Of a DNA stretch of 64,000 nt, positions 32,571-43,500 are shown one piece after another. Source of the stretch: Canna indica (lineage: Eukaryota; Streptophyta; Magnoliopsida; Zingiberales; Cannaceae); NCBI GenBank assembly GCA_034359265.1, contig CP136897.1:27026001-27090000 (forward strand), written 5' to 3'. The notes beneath the pieces were generated by a model. That model was not told the DNA's origin and did no database searches. It saw only the letters and a program-made list of their open reading frames with translations. Each line of letters starts with the position of its first letter. The stretch's first letter is position 1. The position numbers and the translations under genes are program-made.

Positions 32571-35100
32571 GGGAGGTAAGATAGGTTTAGACTCAACCTT
32601 TGCCCACATTTTTTTCCCATTTAATGGCTGAATAAGATGCTCATATGCCCTTAGGTATGTAGACTTCTTAAAATATTCATGAATATATTCTGTGGGATCC
32701 TCTCCCAACCAATGAATTGATGAAATGGCATGAGGAAAAGGGATGCCACTAAGTTCCCACATCCTGCATGAGCAACTATTTTGTTTTAACTCTACAACAT
32801 AGTTGTTATTCATGTGTTTAACCTCAAACTTCTTATATCCAGCATATGTTGCTATGCAGAAGCCACTAACAACTTTATTCTCTTCTACTTTTTCCCTAAT
32901 TTTAGGACATATGGTATCATCACTTTTCATTATCATCTCCTTCTTTTCTGCCATCCTTTTCATTATTATCCTTCTAATGTCCTCTAACATGTCAATTAAA
33001 AGCCTATTTCTTGCCCTCAAAATGTATCCATTAAAACATCCAGACATGTTATTGTCAATGATCTCACTTTTGGCAATGTACTGATTTTAAACCTACAGAA
33101 CTTGTCTGAACCAATTTTAATGAAATCATCATGTGCAACTTGAAAAAGTACATTCATCTCATACATGTGTTCATTGAATTGAGCTTCTGTAGTGGTCTTT
33201 GCAGCCTTCCAGAAAAGGTTCTTCAAAGCATAACCCACATGCTTCTTCTTCCGGTTAGCATATAAATGCCTTGTGCAGTTTCTATGTTCTGCATTAGGCA
33301 TAAAAGCCCTAACTACATTTTGAAGACCCTATAAGAGACAAACAAACATAAGTAGAGTATACATACATGAGATAAAAAAATATGAGATAAAAAAAACAAA
33401 GTCTAAGTGTTCACTTATACCTTTTGTTGATCACTTATAATTGTTCATCCAAAACCATCTATAATGCCTAAGTGTTCAGTTAATCTTATCAAAAATCACC
33501 TCCATGAGTCTTCATTCTCACCTTCAACCACAACCCAACATACTGGAAACATCTGATTGTTTCCATCCCTACCAACTGCAGACAATAGTTGGCCACCGGC
33601 TTCTGACTTCAAAAAACACCCATCCAATGAAATCACGGGCCTACAACCACCCAAAAACTCTTATTTCAATGCATCAAAACCAACAAACATTCTCTTGAAT
33701 CTGTTATGACCCTCAACCATTGTGGAAAACAACCCATGTTTGTACACCTTCTTCAGTTCTGTTACATAAGATGACAACATCTTATAATGATCAGTCGATG
33801 AGCCTGATAAAGCTTTCAATGCCCTTGCTCTGGCTCTATAACATACATTCTTAGTGACTGATATGGCAAATTTTTGGTCAATATCCCTTTGCATTTCAAG
33901 TGCATTCCAGTTTGGTTTTTTCCTAAAAGTTTCCACATAGTGCCTTGCAAGCCATTTAGATGAGGCTTGCTTGTTTATTGCTGGTCTACAACATTTATGC
34001 TTTGAATCATATCTCTTAATCACAAATGCTTCATTCCTTTGTATTAAACTTTCATAAATCCTCCAAGGACATTTGACACTACACCTAGCCTCTATATTTT
34101 TCTCACCAGACCTAGTAAACTTAATAGCCTTCCCATTCTTCAAAGCATAGTCTTGAACAGCTTGCCTGAACTGTTCTGCTGACTCAAACCTTATGTTAAG
34201 GAAAAATTCTTCATATTCTTTGCCTCTAAATCCTTTACCCTTCGGTTTTCTTAATTTTTTTATATCTTCATCATCATTACTATTAGGTGTTTGCACTGAT
34301 TCAGTTGAAGTATCACTTGATGATTCATCACAACTTGATGAATCATTATTCCCACCCTCAGCTTCCTTATGCTGATCTCCTCCACCACTGGTACCTTGCT
34401 CATCTTTACTGTGTTCATCTCCTCCACCACTAATACCTTGCTCATCTTCCCCTGTGCTCATTTCCTCCACCACTAGTACATTGCTCATCTTCTCCACCAC
34501 TAGTACCTTGCTCATCATTATTCTGTATTCTCTTCTTTCTCTTCACTATTTTGTATTCCTCATCATCCTCATCACTTGTGTCATCATCTCCATCAAAATC
34601 AGTATGTTCATGAGCCTCATCCTGGTCATCTCCTTCATGATCAGGCTCCAAATTCTCATTCTGGTTCTGATTTTTGAGAGCATGTTCTAGTTTCTTTTTC
34701 CTCAATGCATAGTCTCTAACTCTTTCTGAATAGAAGTGTATAGATCCACAACTTATCGTCAATTTACACATCTTCTTAACTTCAGTTTCTGTCTTTATCT
34801 CCACCAGTCCAGAAGATAAGGGCTTCTTAGGGTCTTTGTACCATAATTTAGTTCGAGAGTAACCTAATGTCTCTACCAAGAGTCTCATGTCAGACAATGT
34901 AGCTGTATTTGAAATCATATCATCTTCTCTGACTAAGAGTAGTGCACCCCCCACATAGCGTACATGAGGTTCAAAAATCATTTGACCACCATAATGTACT
35001 ACAATCTCAAATTTTTTCATCCCACATGAAAATGAATATGCGACAGATGGCAAAGAGTGAAAAAACAATGAAAAAAATGGATTCACATGTATATTAGAAC
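32445..35100 (-). pseudogene. MuDR-type transposase pseudogene of MULE-2
   Basis: The minus-strand order is as follows. The N-terminal PB1-like MuDR segment (KKFEIVVHYGGQMIF, start near 35020) comes first. An acidic region with a DEQGTSGGG repeat follows, where a frameshift near 34450 lies. Then FRGKEYEEFFLNIRF, CPWRIYESLIQ and HYVETFRKKPNW; the DDE domain with SLDGCFLK, GRDGNNQMFP and VVVEGENEDSW (about 33490-33640); and HRNCTRHLYANRKKKHV. A SWIM-like finger, CSCRMWELSGIPFPHA, has Phe in place of its third Cys. Stops at about 33660 and within 33310-33500. The C-terminus is cut after an AT-hook-like TGRPKRAR by the 32540 deletion, so there is no zinc knuckle. Confidence 0.88.
34370..34530 (-). 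repeat. DEQGTSGGG-coding repeat in MULE-2 transposase
   Basis: Imperfect tandem units of ~24-39 bp (CTCCACCACTAGTACCTTGC-type on the plus strand) encode repeated DEQGTSGGGDEH. A frameshift lies within it. Confidence 0.75.
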
Positions 35101-35201
35101 CATAGCACATTGATTTAAAAAAAAAGATAGCACATGCGAAAGAAACCAAAAATATACCTGTTGTTTTTGGGACCACAGCTTCGCAATGTTCCCACCGCTC
35201 G

Positions 35202-35546
35202 TCCCTTCATGCCCTAATCCGGCGACAAACACTCCAGAAGGCGTGCCCTAATTCGGCGACAAAGACGACAAAAATCTTCCTCTTCGCAATGTTCGAGCAG
35301 GCGAGCAGGTAAAATAAGGACTAGAGCATCGAGTGCGCCCAATTTGGAGAGGATGACTACATTACCATTTTGCCCGTCCCCGTTTCAAAAAACATTAGCA
35401 TCGGGGGGTGGGTAATTTCGTAATTTTATGTTACCCTTTACTCGTCCGTTGAAATTATATGCCATGTTGGCAAAATAATTTGCCACGTCGTCGCCGTTAA
35501 CGACCAGAAAAAGTCCAAAGTTTGTATTTTTTTTGGGTATTTACTC
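35202..35546 (-). repeat. MULE-2 right TIR
   Basis: Reverse complement of the left TIR with a ~105-bp internal deletion after AAACTTTGGAC. Ends at 35546, next to the duplicated target. Confidence 0.85.
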
Positions 35547-35977
35547 ATTAAAAAATGGGTCTACTTTTTTTTCTCTCTCCCTCCAGCACTGCCACCTTCT
35601 TCTTCTTCCCACTCTACTGCCACCTCCTCCTCCTCCTCCTCCAAGAGGGCCGGGCAATGAGGCTCCTCCGGCAACAAGGTTATGTCGTTTGAGGCAAAGG
35701 AGATCCTCTCTGCTCATTCCCACTACTCAGAATGTTAAGAAAATGGTTGAGATAAATTAGGAATCATAAATTTTCCTCCTCAACCGCTCGATCGTCTCCG
35801 GTGGGATGTCGTCGTCGTCTGCCAACGACGATAACCTCTGACTGGTCAATGGCTTTTGCGTAGTCGTTTGGGAGTCGGGCACCCGCCAAGGCATATCCAC
35901 CGCTAGTCTCTTCAAGTCGGAGCCAGGAATATGTTATTCCTCTTTCCTCCTTAGTCGAATTGGAGCATCCTAACAAA

Positions 35978-36500
35978 ATGGCGTTAGAGATAAGAAGAGA
36001 TGTGAGTGTTCATGCCCGCCTCCTTGGGTTTTGTTTGATTTCTTGATGTGGTTTTTTCAATCATCTAAAGTTGGGCTATCATCTTTTACCCCTCGAGCAT
36101 TTTCGTGATTTTGTTCTTTGCCATCGAGTAAAGCTGGTTTTTTTTTCTTTCGCTGTCGTTTAGTTTCACCTCGTTTGATTGGCAGGTTCCGCTTTACTTC
36201 CTTGATTCGGTGAATTATCTAGAGCTTTTCACTGCATTTGCTTCTTGCTTTTTGTTTTCCCGCATTTTTTTCTTGAATTATGTGAGGTTGGGAGTTCTAT
36301 TTTCTTTCCTCCACTTGGTTCGTGGTCTCTGCTTTCGTTTCTTGCTTCCTTGTTGTTGATCAATCTAAAGTTATGATTTTGTTTATTGCTACTTGTTTCT
36401 TTATTTAGGTGACTGCAAGTGAGATTGAGAATGCGAGACAACTTCTTATAAATAGCGGCAATCATAGTGAGAGCTATTCTATTAGTGTAGCGGTTCTTTC
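35978..36500 (+). pseudogene. Captured exon pair inside MULE-3
   Basis: Two pieces read as a spliced mini-gene. The first is ATGGCGTTAGAGATAAGAAG at 35978-36001 (8 codons, phase 0), followed by donor gtgagt. After a 417-bp intron, 36419-36500 follows acceptor ctttatttag and encodes VTASEIENARQLLINSG plus HSESYSISVAVLS, ending at donor gtaagt. No transposase is nearby in this element. The peptide resembles no transposon protein I know, and I cannot name the source gene. It may be a captured 5' gene fragment transcribed from the MULE. Exon calls rest on splice consensus alone. Confidence 0.35.
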
Positions 36501-36639
36501 GTAAGTCTGCTACATGGTAGCAAACTCCACCATGTTGCCGCTCGAGCATTATTCTGTTAGATGGAGATTTCTTTTCCTCAATCATTATTCCTAGTTTAGA
36601 TGGAGATTCCTTGCATAAATATTCAGTTAAGACTATACA

Positions 36640-37066
36640 TATTTATTCTTCTCAACCTTTCGAGAAGTGGGAAGGAGCATAGAGAATCTCCTTGTCTCAA
36701 ACAATATAATCTTGTTGTCGGAGGAGCCTTATTGCTCGGCCCTCTTGGAGGAGGATGAGACAACAGTGGGAAGGAGGAGGAGAAGGTGGCAATAGTGGAA
36801 AGAAGAAGGTGTCAACAACGGAAGGGAGAGAGAGAAAAAAAAGTGGATTCACTTTCCAATTATAAAGTTTATAATCAATTTATAAACTCTTTTCTCATGG
36901 CCACATCATCAAAATGTTTGTCACGTAAATTATTTTTAATTGCGCAGTGGGGGTAGAGACTAAACTGGAAACGAAGAATATAATTAAGAATTCATACGAG
37001 CGAAAATTTAATTATGAAACTAAAGTGAATATACTGAAATAGTTGGATGATTTTGAATATTTTTCG
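36640..37066 (-). repeat. MULE-3 right TIR
   Basis: Reverse complement of the two-part left TIR. It ends about 275 bp upstream of the aldo-keto reductase start codon. Confidence 0.75.
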
Positions 37067-37340
37067 TTTTTAAAAAAATTACTCATAAGTTTGATCCCCA
37101 CCTCTATCATGGGCAATGAGCCTGTCCGCATGGACACAGCCTATTGCCATCTCCCACGGCCTCCATCAATGTGCCTGGGTAAACCGAAGGCTTATTAGAG
37201 ACACGAGTGTAAAAAACACGCGCGAATCACGTGCCTAAATCATGCGCGTTTATCGCATGATCGCAGGAAGAAATGGCTATCAAACAAGGCGGAAAGATAA
37301 GTCGACGCAGCGACGCCACTGCTTCCTCTGAAGGACAAGA
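37067..37340 (+). promoter_or_regulatory. Aldo-keto reductase proximal promoter / 5' UTR
   Basis: Only ~270 bp separate the MULE-3 end from the ATG. The segment holds a G-box core CACGTG (37228-37233), CACGCGCG (37218-37225) and GCGCG motifs. No convincing TATA box is visible. The start codon at 37341 has A at -3 and G at +4. Confidence 0.45.
37228..37233 (+). promoter_or_regulatory. G-box core CACGTG
   Basis: CACGTG within ATCACGTGCC, 108 bp upstream of the ATG. It is a known bZIP/bHLH site in plants; use here is inferred. Confidence 0.4.
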
Positions 37341-37580
37341 ATGGTCGCCGCCGTTACCACGAAGGTGTTGACGGTAAACTTGCATCACCGTTTCGACCAA
37401 TTCAACTGCATTGTGCATCCTTCGGTGGTCAGTAACGCTGACAGGATAAGGAGGAAGAGGATAAGGTCTTGTCCCATGAGCATTCGGGCAAAGATAGGAG
37501 AAGGGGGAGCGGGGAACTTTTTACAATACCGCAAGCTCGGTGATTCCGACCTCAACGTCTGCGAAATCACGCTTGGAACC
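37341..37580 (+). CDS. AKR exon 1 (start, transit peptide, first strand)
   Basis: 80 codons from ATGGTCGCC to ITLGT, phase 0, followed by donor gtatgt. Residues 1-50 are basic and look like a transit peptide (RIRRKRIRSCPMSIRAK). The mature fold starts at LQYRKLGDSDLNVCEITLGT. Confidence 0.88.
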
Positions 37581-40500
37581 GTATGTGGCACCACAGTATC
37601 TTTTATCTTCTGAAGTGGGTATGCACTTATGTAATGTTCGTTCAATTGTTACTCTTGAACTCGGTGGGAATTTTTTCTCAGATCTTAATATATAAAGGGC
37701 CATTTAAACGTTCCAATTGTCTGGTTCTTCAATAATGTGTTTTCATCTCAGGTTTTAATCTATCATTGACCATTTAAAAGTTCCACTTATGTCGCTCTTT
37801 TTTATGTGTTTATGGGTTGAGTGCTAAACTTTCGCGTATATAATGAATTACTCTTGGATTTTCTTCTCTTTCGTTTTCCATTTGTGTTAAAATTTATCAT
37901 GATGGTTGTACTTTCAAATAGTAGAAATATCGCATAAGGATACCAAAAACTTTTGGTACTTAATCTAAGTTTTTTCTTTTTTTGCTTTCCTAGATGACGT
38001 TTGGGGAGCAGAACACAGAGAAGGAAGCCCACGAGATGCTTAATTTTGCATTTGAGCATGGAATTAATGCCTTAGATACTGCAGAAATGGTCCATCTCTT
38101 TTCTTTGCTTGCACTTTAAACTCTGTTTGAGTGACTATGGTATTTCTATCATCCATTCATTAATTTGACTACGATTCCGTATTAATAATATTCTTCAGAA
38201 TTGAATAATTAATTTTTTTCTTTAGATTTTTATTTATGTCAATACTGATGCTCAAGACATTCAATCTCATCCTCCGAAGTACATGATTTAAGGTTGCCAC
38301 TGTCACACTGACATGATTAGTTTTCTTCCTGTAAGAGCTGAAACTGGTGATTCCTCAAATAATTAGTATGTTTGTTGACATTGTAGAACCAACTGGCAAA
38401 CTTTGTGATTATTCTTTTCGTCCTTCCTATGCACTACAATAGAAGAACAATTTCTTAAATTGAGCACTGTCATCCCTTGCTTTTCCAGACTACAAACATC
38501 CACAATCACCAATACGAAAAAGAAGCCAAAAAACAGAAGTTCTCATATAGATATGGAGAAAGTAGAGTATGGCTTCTGAATTACAGACTTGAGCAATACC
38601 TTAACATTTATCCATATCTAAATCAAGAACCATAACACTTTCTAATATACTTGACTGATCGCAGATGAATTCAGTTAGGTTTTGGATTTTTGAGTCTTCA
38701 ACTGATTCTTGGGTTTTTCCTATTTCATCAGCAGAATTTGGTAATAGTGATAGTCTGTTGCAAATGAGGAATCCTCAAACAAGAAACCTGATTTTTTAGT
38801 TGCTATCTTTTGTTGTTTGATTATTGGGTTCATGCTGTTAATCATTAACATGATTGTTTCTTTCTTCTTATTTTTGTTGTTTAGTATCCAGTTCCACCAA
38901 GGAAGGAGACACAAGGAAGGACAGATCTTTATATAAGTAGTTGGATGAAGTCTAAATCTCGTGATAAGGTATCTCATATCACACTTAACATTTTGTTTCT
39001 GAATTTTAGTTTCTCGTTTCATTTTAAAAACAGCTACTTTTTTCATTATTTCTATCAACATATTGCAACTTGTAGTTTTCTATTATATATTTATATATTG
39101 CTTTCCACATTGAAATTTTCCATTTTTGAGTTAAAATGATTGACAATTAAACAAAGAGACTTAACGAGAATTGGTTCAATCGCTTTGATAATATTCATCT
39201 CTTCATTTGTTCTACTTTTTGCATTGTTTTTGATGGACCAAATACTGCCATTACTGCATGTTATTACTTGCTGGGAATAGTGTATCAAATTCTGTCATTA
39301 CCTCATTGTTTAATTTTGCTGGAATGGACTATGTCATTTCCGTTCTAGTTAAAATGACTGTCAATCTTGAGAAAAATTTCTACTGATATACTTAATATCT
39401 TAAAGTTAAGTTTTCTGGGTGCAAATCTATTGCCAAATCCATCCATTTATATTTTTTGTTTGTTATTTGTTTTATAAACTGACCTGATTTGTTGATTTTA
39501 GTTTTCTACTTTGGCAAATGAACTGTATATAGTTTTTTATTATGAACTATATTTTCATTACCAACATGTAAACAATACAAATTTTACCGTAGGAGGTTAC
39601 AACCCAGAACTCACCAAGTTTCTTGATGGACTTGTCTAAACAGGAAAATGCATATGACATATATCATCTACTTTGGATATTATAGCAATTGATTCTTCAT
39701 GAGAAACATCTGTAGAACCCATCAATTAATTTGGAAAAGGGCATGATAAAAAATTGGTCACTTTTTCAAATTGTTAAGCATATAATTATATAGATTGGAC
39801 AATTTTTCATAGCTTAAGCTTTTGGCAAAATTGGTCATCCAAATAAATTTAACATGGTAATCAAACAAGAGGTCTTGAGTTAAGTGTTACTAATTTTAAA
39901 GAGATTAATTAAGTTAGGTTAGACAGTTGAATCCAGCCCACTTGCCTGCCCACACTTGAAGGGAATTGGTGAAGAATATAAATGTATATATTGGACAGCT
40001 AGAGAAATTAATTAAGTTCGGTTAGACAGTTCAATCCATCTACAACTCCTTTGATGACATAATATAACATTGTCTTTTAGCTTGATGCTTGATTCTGAAC
40101 AAAATATATTCATGGCTCAGCCTTCATGCAGTATAGCTACAGCTTTGGACAAACTTTTCCAGAATATGACAACACATTTGCTCATATTTATATTTTTTCT
40201 ATGGATCTTTGGACAAACTTCAATTCAGTTGGAATGTACCATAAGATTCCCAATATCCACTATTCATTTTTTGCAGGGAAAGGTTAATTAGGATTGGGTT
40301 TTTTTATTCTCTGATTCAGTCATTTCAGCAACAGGGTTTTCTTTTTTCTTAGTTTTTGGCAAAATACATTATATGTAAGCTTGATTTGGCCTCATGGTTT
40401 TTCACTAATCAACCACTTAAACCCATATTGTATATTGCTGCCTACTTGCCTGCTTATTTCTCACTTACATGATGTCTATTTTTTTCATCATATATTTTTA

Positions 40501-43500
40501 TCATTATATGGGACATGATATAGCATGCACTTCTTCTCTTGATTCAATCATACATTCAATTTCGTATACCATGAAAATTCTCTAGAAATTCAATTTTAAG
40601 AAATAATGTTGGGTATAAAAAATTAGTCCAAATAACATAGCTAGCTTTGATCTATAACTTCCATATTGATGTAGATAATATTGGCTACTAAAGTTTCGGG
40701 TTACTCTGAGCGATCAAGTTATTTGCGTGAAAATTCAAAAGTTGTCCGTGTAGATGCTGCTAACATCAAAGAGAGCGTAGAAAAAAGCCTCAAGCGGCTA
40801 TCTACTGACTACATTGATTTACTTCAGATACATTGGTGAGCCTCACTTTTTCAGTTATATACCTTTTGATCTAATATTGACAACTAGGCCAAGTTTGATG
40901 GTTGAGACATTTCCAAGATTCATGGCATTTAGTCTTAGTCTAATTTTAACTTCTTATGTTATTCTTTCAGTATACTTCTCATTTACCATTGTTATTGCTT
41001 TTAATTCTTTATCTTTTGACTTGTTGACATTTATTTTGAATTTTTGTTTGCATTCTTTTGTGAATTTATGTGGGGTTAGGAAGATTTACAAGCCTAAGCA
41101 TATGGATTGTTAGCTTTGCAATGTTTTAAAATTTAAACATGCTAGAACCTATGTGTAAAGATATGTGAGGGCCTATTTGTAAAGAGAAAGGACCTTTATG
41201 TAAACTCTTTCATATATATATATATAGAGCATGAGAGAAGCCTAAGTGGGTAATCTCAATATTTCTCTATTCTAAGTTACATGGTATCCGAGCTAGGGGA
41301 ATAAAAACCCATTTTTTTTCACTGTGCCGCCGCACAATAGCAACTCGTCATTCTCCACTCGTTAAATGCAACCCGAGACGCCACAGTCAGGCGTCTTCTT
41401 CCCTTCAACAACATCTTCTTCCTGTAGTGTAGCGCCTACTGTTCGAGCATCAGCGGTGCCTCCTCCATGTCTTCGTCAGCGGCGCCTCTTCTTGTTCGTT
41501 AACGGAGACTCGTCAGCATCGTGGGAGTTTATTGCGAATTCAGAGGCAGCGCAAGTTGTGGCCGAGCGTGTTCTACCTCGGCGGCGCCATCGTCACCTTT
41601 TGATCCTTTATTGCTCCTGCCTTCTATTCCTGTGGTCGGCATAGTGACGCATAGCCCCTGATTTTGATTCCCGTAGTCAATGCATTGACTAGTGCAATCC
41701 TGTTGTTCTCTCCTGAGTAGTTCTCCAATCCTATTGTTCACATTCCTGGTTGCTAGTGAAGATCATCATTTCCTCCAACAACACAGTTTACAGGTTTACC
41801 ATTAACTGTTATCTTCTCCATTTAATTTCAGCAACAATCAATCCTTCATAAGTCATTATGTCTATTACACCATCGATTTCACTGCCGTTTGCATCACTTT
41901 CCGGTCCGATGACCATTACTAAAGAAAAACTCAATGGGAGAAATTATAATTCCTGGGCAGCAGCAGTTAAAATTTGGTTTATGGGGCAAGGACAAGGCGA
42001 TCACCTTACCACAATGGCCGCTTCTATCCCTGAGGATAAGAGAGATTTGGGGAAAAACTTGATGCCCAACTTTTAGCACTATTATGGCAGTCCATTGATC
42101 CTTCGCTAATGAGTATTTTCAGATGTTATTTTACTTGTTCTGAGACCTGGGAACAAGCACGTCATCTATATACTAGTGACATCTCTCGGGCTTATGACAC
42201 TATTGGCGATCTATTTCTACTTCGCCAGTCGGATACAAATATCACAACACACATTGGAAAGTTTCAAGCTGTTGCTATAAACTTTAAGGACCTTCTTCCT
42301 CTGTCTACTCCAGAGATGCAAAAAAGGGTTGATCAGCTACTTGCAGTTATGTTCCTTCATACAGTTCGGCCTGAGTTAGAGCCTGTTCGAACTCAGATTT
42401 TGGGTGGCACATCACTTCCTTCCTTGACCGATACCTACACGAGGATGATACGTTCTTCTACCGCTTTCCTTCCTACACCAGAGCATCCTCTTGATCGTTC
42501 TGCCCTGGCATGGTAGAGCCTATTCCTACATTCAGAGGAGGTCGCAGTGGTGGTTATCGTGGTCGTAGTGGCGGACGAAGTGGTTTTCGTGGTGGAGGAC
42601 GTGGATGCCCTCAGTGCTCCTTTTGTGGAAAACTCGGACATAACAAAGAAGTTTGCTATAGCTTACATGACTACCCCCTAGTCATCCTTCCCATAATGCT
42701 CATGTTGCTCAGTCAGGTTTATCTTCTCAGGGTGGACTGTTAGACACTCCGTCTTCAGTGGGCAACATGCCCAATGTCACCATCTCTGCCACAGACTATG
42801 CTCGTTTTCTTCAGCTTCAGTCAGCTCAGTCTTCCACTTCTCAGCCAGCACCATCCCCTGCACTTGGTGGCGTGTCTACCGCATGCGTGACGCATACCTC
42901 TGATTCTCGTCCTTGGATCTTGGACTATGGTGCCTCTGAACATATGTGTGGTAATGTATCGTCCTTTTCTTCCCTCCATCCACCACCTCACCCCACCAGT
43001 GTTACCCTTGCTGATGGCTCCCTTTCATCAGTAACGGGTATTGGCACCATTTCTCTTACTTTATCTTTATGCTTATCCTCTGTCTTTTATATTCCTACAT
43101 TCCCGCTCAATTTACTATCTGTGAGTAAGCTCACTAAAATGCTGAATTGTTCTATTACATTCACAGCTAGTTCTGTTTCTCTTCAGGATCCGAGGATTGG
43201 AAGGGTGATCGGCACCGGGTATGTATCTCGCGGCTTGTACCAGCTCGATGCAACACCTTCCGCCTTAGTGATTACCTCTTCTCCGCTTCTACTTCATAGT
43301 CAGTTGGGGCATCCACATCTCCAAACTCTTCAGAAGATGGTCCCTTCTTTATCTAATCTTAAGAGTCTTGAATGTCAGTCTTGTCGAGTCAACGTGCTTG
43401 TGCACCTTTTGCTTTGGTTCATTCTGATATTTGGGATCCTAGTCGTGTCACATCCAAACTTGGATATAAATACTTTGTTACCTTTATTGATGAATATTCA

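Larger units (their letters stand above)
31652..35546 (-). mobile_element. MULE-2: Mutator-like element nested in MULE-3
   Basis: The left end is GGGTAAATAC and the right end GTATTTACTC, flanked by ATTAAAATA (31643-31651) and ATTAAAAAA (35547-35555), a 9-bp duplication with one mismatch. TIRs are about 31652-32098 and 35202-35546; the right one has lost ~105 bp. It has the same cassette as MULE-1: transposase on the minus strand and a GRF zinc-finger gene convergent on the plus strand. An internal deletion near 32540 joins the two 3' ends. Confidence 0.9.
31435..35760 (+). repeat. MULE-3 left TIR, split by MULE-2
   Basis: 31435-31651 and 35547-35760 together match the reverse complement of 36640-37066. 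The break coincides exactly with the MULE-2 target duplication. Confidence 0.75.
31435..37066. mobile_element. MULE-3: MULE carrying captured gene pieces (Pack-MULE candidate)
   Basis: Long inverted repeats of about 430 bp. The left arm is 31435-31651 continued at 35547-35760, because MULE-2 is inserted in it. The right arm is 36640-37066. Matching blocks include TTCAAAATC, CAGTATATTCACTTT, TTTAGTCYCTACCCCC, GGCCACATCATCAAAATG, AAACTTTATAATT and GGCTCCTCCGRCAACAAG. The ~880-bp interior has no transposase but holds two exon-like pieces with splice signals (35978-36001 and 36419-36500). The ends and target duplication are obscured by poly-T/A. Confidence 0.65.
37581..40674 (+). other. AKR introns 1-3
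   Basis: Introns 1 (37581-37993), 2 (38090-38884) and 3 (38969-40674) are AT-rich and carry no recognisable transposon or RNA gene. Open frames crossing them are chance. Confidence 0.7.

Noticed and set aside
36229..36585. 118-codon minus-strand frame inside MULE-3
   Set aside because: It overlaps the better supported plus-strand exon piece and shows no domain.
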